Shown here one piece after another: positions 55,534 through 64,000 of a stretch of 64,000 bases of DNA (the first letter of the stretch is position 1; each line of letters starts with the position of its first letter). The stretch lies in NCBI RefSeq assembly GCF_000341285.1, contig NW_005178434.1, forward strand, positions 105,964-169,963. The letters run 5' to 3'. The notes beneath the pieces were generated by a model. That model saw only the letters and a program-made list of their open reading frames with translations. It was not told the DNA's origin and ran no database searches. Origin of the DNA: Galdieria sulphuraria. Its lineage: Eukaryota > Rhodophyta > Bangiophyceae > Galdieriales > Galdieriaceae. A program made the position numbers and the translations under genes.

Positions 55534-56301
55534 ATATGAGACCCTATTGAATAGGAACTAGGTTGTATTCATCAAAAGTTCTTATTATGTTAATAACTCA
55601 ATTCCAGAATGTCAAACAAACATCGTTAGACCCCAGCTTGCCCAGACAACGTCTATAGTAACCAAAAATAATACACACGGTAAACTTTGAGGAATATGGC
55701 TTCTTCAGTCTAACCGTGAATAGAGCTATCCCAACTGCGTTTCCAAGCGAAGCCATTTTTCAAGGTAGAATTGTTTTCAATCTACTCCGGAATACAAAGA
55801 ATCAACTTGTTCACTTACTGAAAAGAGCTCAGAGTTCTTTCAATCCCAACTAAGGACAGAAGCTTCCCTTTATTTAGCTCGATGTGTCACCATGAACAAG
55901 GCATTTTCGAAAAGGACCGATCTTAGTGGTTCGTTCCTTTTATATAAAAACAGGAGTTCTTCAACTTAAGTACGGCCCTTCTGCTGCAAGAAAATCTAGA
56001 ATAATCACGAAAACGTTGGAGTCCTTGTGGTAAAATAGGGAATCTTTCCTTGAACCTCTTATAAACTTTATACGATTGTTAAGTATATAAAGATAATATT
56101 GTGTAATAACTGCAAGTTTGCTGTAAGTTTGTCCTCCTCACTTTGCCTAGGTTGCCTGCTTATAGACAAAGGGTGGAGGTTGAACTGCGCTTTCCTTATG
56201 CACAGTGTTTTGGCTAGTCTTTGATCAACTTCACCTTCCCATACTAAATTACCAAAGAAGACTCTTGCTATTATATAACAGTTCAATCACTGAGGAAGTT
56301 C

Positions 56302-56320
56302 TTACGAACGATGTTCGTAA
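56302..56320. repeat. Perfect inverted repeat, 8-base arms
   Basis: TTACGAAC and GTTCGTAA flank a 3-base loop (GAT). A second palindrome starts 14 bases further on. Confidence 0.9.
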
Positions 56321-56333
56321 ACCCTGACGTGTG

Positions 56334-56350
56334 CAATCTCAGTGAGATTG
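56334..56350. repeat. Perfect inverted repeat, 8-base arms
   Basis: CAATCTCA and TGAGATTG flank a single G. Together with the repeat at 56302-56320, it forms a paired-hairpin or paired-operator layout. Confidence 0.9.
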
Positions 56351-58047
56351 CAATTGATGGGAGCCGGAATCCAATTTACGAAGTTTGTGGGATTGATTCA
56401 GGAAGCATCGGAGATTTACCCAGCTGCTTGGGACGGACTCAGTTTCTCGTCTCAATGCAAACTAACTGTAAATTTGATCTTTAACATTTCTCAAACAAAG
56501 GGAAGGAAGGAAGAATTGTTAGGTATTTCTGGTAGAAATGTGTGAGTCAGAATATTACTTGTACTTCCTAACTCTATTATTATAGTTTGGCCACAGTAGA
56601 AGGATATGAGGATAACGAAAAAAAGAAACAACTTTAGTGTTATTAGAATATCACAATGAGCAAGGGGACTAGTTATAGCCATGATTCACTCGGACAAGTG
56701 TATAACCTTAGAAATGCCGAGCAAGGGATTTATTCTCCGTTTCTTGAAACAGGAAACAAAATTTCAATCATAAAAATGGTTGAAAGGAAAATCTACCTAT
56801 ATTCTTTGTAAAACATTCATCTAGCACATAATTAACAACTCGGAAGAAATTGTTGTTAGGAATTACATGGTAGAGCTGAGTTCTGTGAGTAACTTTACTT
56901 GAATGTTCGTTTTATACCAAATACAAATGCCTCAAAGCTTACTTGTTACTGGCACATAAGTCGGACATCCACAAAGTAGAATAAGACTTGTTGTTGTCCA
57001 TGCTACCTTATTGACGTCATTGAAGTTGTGCATGTACTTTTCTGTTTTCTAGTGGACTTGATACTTTAAGAATAATATAGCAAAACTAGCCGTACACCAT
57101 AGCATTTTCAAGCAAGGAGTGGGCTTCGCATTAAGTTGGCTATATGACATTCTATTCCAGATTTTTACATCAGTAAGCACCTTTACAGATTTTCCACACG
57201 CAGGATGCGAAACAAGCGATGAAGATACGAGTTGTGACAAAATTACATAAGCATGCTATCTCTCGGCCAGTTTATGCAAAAATTTAAGGGTGACTTTTAT
57301 CTAAACACAAGTAATATGCTTTGGTTGAACTCAGGTACTTAAAGCTCTAAAATAGCCGAATGAGCAACTAATGGGCATTTGCTAGTCTCAGGGAGAAGGA
57401 ACATAAATCAACTGCTGTAACAAGTCAGAGAATCACAGCAGAGAGCTGAAAGTCTCTGTCCCGATTTATTCAAAGCTGCTCACAAGTGGCTTCTTGTTTT
57501 GTCCTTTCCATGGGATTTCATATCAAACCTAACTACAGCTGACCTCGTATATAGCTTTTTATTGGCTTACTTTTCTCTATCTCGCAATCACCTCGTTGCG
57601 TTTAAAAACATAATACCGTACACAGTATATTTCGTTTTGAATCGGTTTGCTGAAGTTATTTTATACGATTTGGCTTGTCTTGTGTGCCTTTTAATGGGAT
57701 CCTCTTCGATTGATATGCTGTTTCCTCGAGTACCAATGAAATTGTTTAAGAACAGTTTTGTCGATCTCCACCAAGGTTTCTTCTTTGATTAGACTGGGGT
57801 TCAAAGGATTCCAAGAACTGAAACAATTTATCTAAAAATGAGATATAACTTGTAACTCGCTTCAAAGTCATCAAAAAGGGCCTCAAGTAACATTGCTGAC
57901 TGTATGGAGAGAAATAGCGCCACTTTGAATAAGAACTAAACACATTTTATATTTAGCTATATGAAGAAAAAATGGGCAATGAAGAGTAGTTCGCTATACT
58001 GAGGCTAGAAATTTTCTTAATTATTACAGAGATAATACTGCCATATG

Positions 58048-58072
58048 TATATATATATATATATATATATAT
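58048..58072. repeat. TA microsatellite
   Basis: A 25-base TA run about 180 bases upstream of the coiled-coil gene. Confidence 0.9.
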
Positions 58073-58198
58073 TTCTTTTCAATTTAAAACCTTCCGCTAG
58101 CTTGACTTTAAAGCCTGAAACATATTATGATTAAATCATTTCTAGAAATACCATAAGGATCAAATTATATCAGCGCTTGTATAACAAATGTAGTATAA

Positions 58199-58207
58199 TT
58201 TCCCGCC
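58199..58207. promoter_or_regulatory. E2F/DP-like site TTTCCCGCC
   Basis: An exact match to the E2F consensus TTTSSCGC lies 43 bases before the ATG of the coiled-coil gene. In plants and algae such sites mark S/G2-M genes. A single match can be chance, but its position and the gene's likely role support it. Confidence 0.5.
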
Positions 58208-58250
58208 GAGAACATAACATAAATTTTTGGACCCACAATTCAAATTTGCT

Positions 58251-59153
58251 ATGATCGGATGTGACAGCCGGAGTAAAGCGCTTGGCAGTCTTCAAGACTA
58301 TCTTCATGGTATTGAGTCCGATACTGCTACACTTTTGTCTTGTACAGAAAATACGCGTGGTGTTTATTCTGAAGTCTCAAGTTCAGAAGCTTTTGCAAGG
58401 GCCAACCAGTTTGTGAACGAGTCGCAGGCCCTCTATTTAAAGCTTTCTAGCATGTTTAATCTCGTGAGAGAAACACCCACAATAGAGAAAACTATTCAGG
58501 AGGGATACATTTATTTGCAGAAACAGCAAGAGAGATTGCACTTGCTCTTGGAATCGCAAGGTATGGAGGACCTCTTACCCAACGAATACAGTGGAGACGA
58601 CAATGAGAGGTCGGCCACAAGAAATTTCGGCTGCTCTGAAGAAAAGGCAGGAAGATTTTCAGCACACAAGAGCGAAAAGTCGCGTTCTAGTCTAGATGAA
58701 TGGGAAGCACCAACTTTAGAACAGATAGGGCTTTCAGAGACTTCTCTTGAAGCACTCAAAACACTAAATGTGGCATCTCCAAATCCTAAGGCAGGTTTTG
58801 CCACTCCACCATATTCACGTGGACTTCGACAAGAGCTTCCTGAACTTCAAGAATCTTACAATTATCCTTCTCGATTTTCAGTAACTTCCAGAGAAGCAAG
58901 AATAAGAGAATGGGAATTTGAGAAACACGTTGCACCCTTTGTAAGACATAGTATTTCTGTTACAGAAATATCTGAGAAACTTTCTTTGTTGCTTGAAGCA
59001 TCTGCTGCTAGAAATTCAAAACGATTTACTCAGTCTCAGTTAGCACAGATCTTTCATGCCTCAAGCAGCAAGCTTAAGCTGTATTGCCTTGCTCTTGTTC
59101 AACTAAAGTATCTTCGTATAGAAGGCGATGACTTGATTTTAGTAGAGAGTTAG
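58251..59153 (+). CDS. Coiled-coil protein, possibly SKA3-like kinetochore subunit
   Basis: A single exon of 300 residues. An N-terminal helical, coiled-coil region (about 10-110, SLQDYLHGIESDTATLLSC, EGYIYLQKQQERLHLLLES) is followed by a disordered stretch. Then comes APTLEQIGLSETSLEALKTL with SPNPKAGFATPPYSRG, which resembles the TPKLEHFGISEY and TP-rich segment of human SKA3. The C-terminal 80 residues look like a folded winged-helix-like unit (LAQIFHASSSKLKLYCLALV). SKA binds microtubules at kinetochores. The match is weak and by eye, so the identity is tentative; the gene itself is convincing. An E2F-like site just upstream suggests cell-cycle control. Confidence 0.65.
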   Translation: MIGCDSRSKALGSLQDYLHGIESDTATLLSCTENTRGVYSEVSSSEAFARANQFVNESQALYLKLSSMFNLVRETPTIEKTIQEGYIYLQKQQERLHLLLESQGMEDLLPNEYSGDDNERSATRNFGCSEEKAGRFSAHKSEKSRSSLDEWEAPTLEQIGLSETSLEALKTLNVASPNPKAGFATPPYSRGLRQELPELQESYNYPSRFSVTSREARIREWEFEKHVAPFVRHSISVTEISEKLSLLLEASAARNSKRFTQSQLAQIFHASSSKLKLYCLALVQLKYLRIEGDDLILVES

Positions 59154-59915
59154 TAGTGAAAGCCTTCTATAGTGTTCTGAATAAATTTTTGAGGAATGTA
59201 ATTTTAAGTTCCTCGAAGAACGACTAGAAGGAAACATTGAATTCCTTTCACTTACGCGTGAAACGAATGCCAATCATATTGCAGGAAGGCGATGTCCTTG
59301 TGAACCTCCAACAATGAATATAAAATATATACATGTGATTGTTGAGAACCATTGTTCAGTATAGCTTTGCGCGATTACATGGAACGAAAGAAAGACCAAA
59401 ATATGCTTCACTACTGCTCTTTTTTTGAAGAGCTCTCTTCCCATTAAGAACATTTTTGTAGCAACTAGTCCTCAGGACTTGACTTTGAAAGAATTTGAAC
59501 TATCAGCCATTTCAAGTAGTCAAAAGCATGAAGAGCGTAACAAATTTCGATAAGTGGTTTATTCAACATGATTTCAGAAACTTTAATAACAATAAAGCTA
59601 AACTAGCACAAAGTGGCTAATACCATGCTACAGAACTCTGTCTGCTGATGAAACTCAATGCATTATGGAAAATGGCAACTTTCAGGCAGTAAATTAGGAT
59701 AGTTCTCCATCTGACAACCGTAATCATTTGTGGGGAGCACGGATGAAGTAGAATTATACCAATAGAATAACACTATACAAATATATACCAAAGTTCACAG
59801 CATTGAACACTATCCACATATTCTTCATCCCTATTCCATTCACATCTAGCAACTGCCATATTCAAGTGACCGAACTACTCGTGGACCCGGTTTGCTTCCA
59901 CTATTAAAATTCAAC
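59154..59915. other. Convergent intergenic region, no gene seen
   Basis: The region lies between the coiled-coil gene (plus) and the SWIM-RING gene (minus). A small inverted repeat (GAGGAA at 59191, TTCCTC at 59209) follows the first stop codon and could form a 3'-UTR hairpin. Confidence 0.5.
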
Positions 59916-60838
59916 TTAACATCGAGAACCTTTCCTGACCCCTTTTTTAGTGCTAGATTTCGACAGATTTGGCTTTTTTATTTCTGAGACTTCTGCGCAG
60001 CCTTTGCTGGTTTTCTTCGTCCTTTGAACCTTTGAGGGTCCCTTCCGACCCTTCTTCCTAGAGAGCTTCGAAGAAAGTGTTCTCTGTATCAGGATGTTTT
60101 CCCTCTCATACGGATTTCGCAGTTTGATAAGTCTTCTTCCGGAAAGAATCTGCCTCGTTTCTTTTTTCGAACCTTCAGTTTTCTCCCACGGTGTTCGACA
60201 ATATACACAAGTCACTTCCTGGCCAGCTTCAACCTTTGAACAGGACCATTTGTCAAAGCAATCTTTATGTACTGCATTGCCACAACCCCATTTACAATAA
60301 AGAATGGGTTCCGCACCTTCTTCTGTTGAAAAGTTTTCAAAACATATAGGACACTCCGTGTTCTCCTCTCTTCGAGGAACTGGAGGCTTCCTTAGCGACG
60401 AAAAAGAGCCATCAAGGTCACCAACAATCGACTTGAAGTCTTCCACAGTATTTTGTGGAGCAATATATTGTGTATCAACGAGGAGAGTAACGTTTCTGAG
60501 ATAGCGTTGTAACTCTGACTCGCTTCCACAACTACTACAGAACTTTTCAATTTGTTCCTCAGGAACCTTAAGGATTCGCAACAATACAAAGATAACGTGT
60601 TTACACAAAGTCTTCCTAAAAGAACGGTTAACAACTAGTAAATGAGGCTATGACGAATTCCGAACCTCACTCTATGGTCTATACAGTTACATTTTGGACA
60701 GCCACTTTGAAACCAAACTGTATAAACATTCCCTGTTGAACCTAGTATAGCAAAACTAGGACTTCCTACTTCACTATTAGTTACTGCCAACAAATAAAGC
60801 CTCTGCTTCTTGGCACGTTCGAGTCTTGGACGAATCAT
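59916..60838 (-). CDS. SWIM-RING zinc-finger protein, ZSWIM2/MEX-like E3 candidate
   Basis: Two exons, 60671-60838 and 59916-60611, with a 59-base intron, give 287 residues. The splice assembles the SWIM finger, CPKCNCIDHR joined to TLCKHVIFVLLRILKVP (CxC...CxH). A RING of ZSWIM2 style follows: ECPICFENFSTEEGAEPILY, CKWGCGNAVHKDCFDKW, then VTCVYCRTPW. The C-terminal 90 residues are Lys/Ser/Arg-rich and may bind nucleic acid or direct it to the nucleus. In animals ZSWIM2 is a ubiquitin ligase; the role here is inferred. ATG 60838 gives the conserved MIRPRLERAKKQRLYLL start. The acceptor is the second of two nearby AGs; the first would cause a stop. Confidence 0.88.
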
Positions 60839-61353
60839 ACAATGGCTTGAGTGAATGGGAAACAACTAAAACCATAATATGTCAACATACTTGTGGCGAA
60901 GATATAAGCTGAATGAAGCAAGGCAGTTTGTTTGGTTTGCAATGTTCAGCTGTATGACTGAAGTAAAAGCGAGTTTATGTTTATTCTAGACTCTAAGAAT
61001 AGACAGTCCGTACTTGTAATTTTTTTTGCGAGCTGCCGAACATACCCAAATATTTCCTTAGTAGAAGAGTTTTAGTTGTCTCCGAAACTTTGAGAATCAT
61101 CCTCCTTTCAAAATAAAGATTTTTAGGATAAACAACGTGTTCCTATTCATTGTGTGAGCCTCTCCAGAAATATAGTCATCACGACCTGAACGTGCACTGT
61201 GAAGTTAAACTAGTCGAATATCACCACAAGTACTCGGAAAACAAGATTGAACTACTAAACTTCAAATCAAGCAGACTCCCTCAAGTCAGTCACCTTACTC
61301 GACTGCTGGAATGAGCAGAGAAACTGAAAATATTCTTTATCAAGAGTCCAGGA
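60839..61353. other. Intergenic region, no gene seen
   Basis: These 515 bases lie between the SWIM-RING start and the MON2 stop, both on the minus strand. I see no convincing frame. Confidence 0.5.
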
Positions 61354-64000
61354 TCATACACCCTTTACGTTTGGTAAGAAAACATAATTGTCCATATCTT
61401 TGAGAAGACAAACGGCTAGCTCGGAAATATAAGATAATTCAAGAGTACAGCACGTAGAAAGTCTTTCCCGGAGAGATATTAAAGCTTTTCTCAAAGCGAC
61501 AGTGGTTACAGATGTATCATTCCCTTGTTTGAGAGTTCTTGGGAAGTTCAGCTCCTCAAAAGCGTCCCGTTCAAGAATTGAAAGTGTTTCATACTTCAGC
61601 AAACACTGAAAGACATCCTGTATTTCCAAACATATGGCAGATGACAACGGGTAACTACCTCCATTCAGTCTTTCTTCTACCAGTGTTTCTATTAGTCTCA
61701 AAGTATTATTGAGAATATTTAGTTTGGTTTCCTGAATCACTGAACACTTCGTATATGGAAGAGATAACGGGTACATCTTATTGCGAGACTGATTTTGAAT
61801 CCACTTCAGCAACGAAATTCGACAAGCGTGACGGAATCTCAAATGGCTTTGATCTTCATAAAATGCACTATTGAACCCTGTTCGAAGCAGGCTAATAGTC
61901 TTCTTCCAACTTATTTCGGTCAAGAGTTCTTCATAAACCAACAAACGGCTTGCCAATAGATCAACAAGAACGATGTCATAAGATTCCTTTCTCCACTCAA
62001 TTTCGTACTCTGACGATGGTTGTGCAGTATAATATCCTTCAGTTGTTTCGCTTCCTTTCTTCTTAATGCTGATAAAGTTTTCCGCCATTCCGACAATTCT
62101 GTCAAACAGCTGCAAGTCCAAGTCCTTGAAAGAAAAGTCCTTCAAAACACAAGACTTGACAACAACAACAAGGGCCTTCAAACTATCCAATGCCAATGCG
62201 CTCTTCGATAGATCCTCGAAAGAATATTGTTCAATACAAGGCAATAACAATTCTACAAATGCTCCGATGTACAATACTCGCGGTTTCACAGGAATGGAAT
62301 CCTTTTGAAATGTATTTTCAATTGCTTCTAAAGAAAGTCGCACCTTTGTAGAATATTCAAAATGGTCCATTCTGGTCTCCAGACAATGCCGACAGAGGTT
62401 TAGTAATTCCTCGAAGAGTACATTCCAGCAGTCACTTTCATTATCAAAACTCGCTTCACGAAAAAAATCTATGGCTGAAATAAAAAGCTCTTCATTCTTT
62501 AAACCATTGAGAGAACAAGTCGGATACATCACCATGTCAAATAATATCTTTGCTTGGAAAGGCACGAATGAATGTCTCGAATTCCTCAATAAGTTCTTCA
62601 ATCCATTCATCAATGTTAGAAACGAAGGCACATTGGCTTCGTCTATTTCATATTTATCATTTCGTGGAATGTATTGCTCGATAATTTTCCAAAAACGCTC
62701 CCAAAACATGATTTCTAAACTTCTTTCCTGTCCATTTATAACATCTTGAACAATCGCTTCTGAAAAGAGACATGATTTCTTGAGCTATCCTATATGGATA
62801 TTCATAAAGAAAACACAAACCTTGGTCACAAAAGCAGTCAAAGACAGACATCATCATATCCACTCCAGCCTTGCAGAGCTCTGTCCTTGGATTGTTTAAA
62901 CAGCGCAAAACAAACTGTACAACTTGGGACCAGAATTCAATTATGTCCTCTTCATCAAGAACAAAACTACCCCAGAATTGATAAAAAAGTTTCACTATGC
63001 CTTCTAGAAAAATGATTCTACTCTCATCCCACTGCTTTTCCATCGTATTTCTGCTGTGGTGAATTCTTATATTTGTATCAAGCTTACTTGATTCTGAATA
63101 TTCATTATGGTTATCTTCAAACAAAAAATAACAAGTAGGAATCAGAAAAGTTTGACAGACCTGCTTCCAAAAGCCTGGAAATTGTTTACTTGCTGCAACC
63201 TTTACCACATCAATAATCATTCGTAAAGTTGAATTCCTTATTTCAGGACGTCCATCTCGGGTAAGAACGCAAATTTCAGTCATGATTGAAGCAAGGTGAC
63301 TATAATACAACTCAAGTTGTCGCGTGTCGTAGACCAACTTGCTTTTATCAATCTCAGTTTCTCTCCAATGTCTTGAAACAGAGTCAATAGTATTCCATAT
63401 ATATCCTAGGCAAGTCAAAGATAAATTCAAGTCCTTCAAACTTTGAATACAACGACACAAAATCTTTGACCACAAATGCAAGCATTCCGTGTCATAGGGC
63501 ATACATGATATAAAATCTTTCGATAATATAGTGATTAGGCGAAAGATTATAAGTTGGAAATCTTCCTTCATTGGAATCTCGTACAACATCTCCAAAAGAG
63601 TGTTCCAGGAGTGCACAGAATCCAGAATATGTGAATAACTCTGCAGAATGTCTGTGATGGCTTGTAAAACGCGATCAAACACAACAATATTCTCCAAAAC
63701 AATCATAGAGCGAAATAATTCTAACAAGAATGGATCAGTGCAATGAAAATAAGCATCAATGTCGGCATCTGCAATCATGAGATGGATAACTTTGACGATA
63801 ATATTTACGCCCGTTATTTGAATTTCATCAGGAACTGAATTATCTGTCATCAAATTACCAGCAAATTCGGCGCAAGTCGATAATAAAAACTTCTTCAGAG
63901 ACGTATCCACTCTTTCTAAACATTCTCCCAACCATAAAAGACGCTGAAGAAATATTTGATCCATTCGGGGCTTTTTCTTAAGTGATAACTCAGTATAAGT
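61354..64000 (-). CDS. MON2: MON2-like trafficking protein, C-terminal part (cut by the window end)
   Basis: Two exons are visible: one running from beyond 64000 to 62821, and 61354-62759, with a 61-base intron. About 860 residues of HEAT-repeat-like protein are seen. MON2 is a scaffold of the Golgi and endosomes related to Sec7-type large Arf GEFs, but without the Sec7 domain. The diagnostic block is CVLTRDGRPEIRNSTLRMII followed by FPGFWKQVCQTFLIPTCYFL. The splice joins CFCDQE to AIVQDVINGQERSLEIMFWE. The frame is still open at 64000, and the first ATG inside (63964) is therefore internal. The N-terminal DCB/HUS part lies outside. Confidence 0.85.

Larger units (their letters stand above)
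55269..58250. other. Gene-poor stretch of about 3 kb
   Basis: I find no gene I can support. It contains the porter promoter with a tandem duplication (55448-55533), two palindromes at 56302-56350, several short unsupported frames (for example 57499-57792, opening at TTG, hydrophobic), a TA microsatellite (58048-58072) and an E2F-like site just before the next gene. Its low gene density contrasts with the first 50 kb. Confidence 0.5.

Noticed and set aside
57499-57792. 97-codon hydrophobic frame on the plus strand
   Set aside because: It opens at TTG with no ATG until near its end and lacks a convincing acceptor in the right phase.
59360-59380. AGCTTTGCGC, identical to the start of U4 snRNA
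   Set aside because: The match stops after ten bases and the following U4 stem-loop and Sm site are absent.
1-64000. CRISPR arrays, insertion sequences, rRNA operons, attachment sites and retroelements
   Set aside because: No regularly spaced repeats, transposase, integrase or reverse transcriptase frames and no rRNA-like sequence were seen.

Overview
The window looks like nuclear DNA of a unicellular red alga of the Galdieria type (Cyanidiophyceae). This is inferred from AT-rich, very gene-dense DNA; protein genes interrupted by introns of mostly 44-62 bases with GT-AG ends; eukaryotic housekeeping genes alongside plant-lineage regulators (a CCT-motif protein and an RWP-RK protein), organelle-targeted enzymes, a bacterial-type lipid A kinase, a sugar porter and a bacterial-type alkane hydroxylase. 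There is no operon structure. I rebuilt most exon chains by hand from reading frame, splice sites and family alignment, so several genes are longer than any single open frame.

Layout. 1-731: a possible gene tail and simple repeats. 0.7-14.3 kb: DDX6/Dhh1 helicase, M1 aminopeptidase, a four-helix membrane protein, a Rossmann-fold protein, RRN3, LpxK, lysyl-tRNA synthetase and a thioredoxin-UBA-UBX fusion. 14.4-20.4 kb: UBE3C/Hul5-type HECT ligase, CCT protein, FemAB-like protein. 20.8-31 kb: AlkB, NSUN6-like, mL45, gamma-glutamyltransferase, a methyltransferase, IMP3, HAS1, a RING-H2 protein. 30.8-41.9 kb: divergent malonyl-CoA decarboxylase, orphan proteins, a PEP-mutase/isocitrate-lyase family enzyme, mitoferrin, DHRS12-like SDR, Yippee. 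42.5-52 kb: KDPG aldolase, TAF1B/Rrn7-like, an 11-exon organellar RNase II/R, RWP-RK, WrbA, RPB12. 52-64 kb is looser: sugar porter, a coiled-coil protein with an E2F-like site, a SWIM-RING protein and the 3' part of MON2, with two gene-poor stretches (52.0-53.6 and 55.3-58.25 kb).

Themes. Ribosome production is well represented (RRN3, TAF1B/Rrn7-like, RPB12, IMP3, HAS1, mL45). Protein turnover includes a thioredoxin-UBA-UBX protein divergently paired with a Hul5-type ligase, plus two RING proteins. Gene packing is extreme: a 14-base coding overlap between convergent genes, 2 bases between the IMP3 and HAS1 stop codons, 41 bases between two divergent start codons, and 7 bases between the tandem AlkB and NSUN6-like genes. 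The strongest novelty candidates are the thioredoxin-UBX fusion and its divergent neighbour, the overlapping frames around 48.4-48.7 kb, the divergent malonyl-CoA decarboxylase, the E2F-linked coiled-coil gene and the paired palindromes near 56.3 kb.
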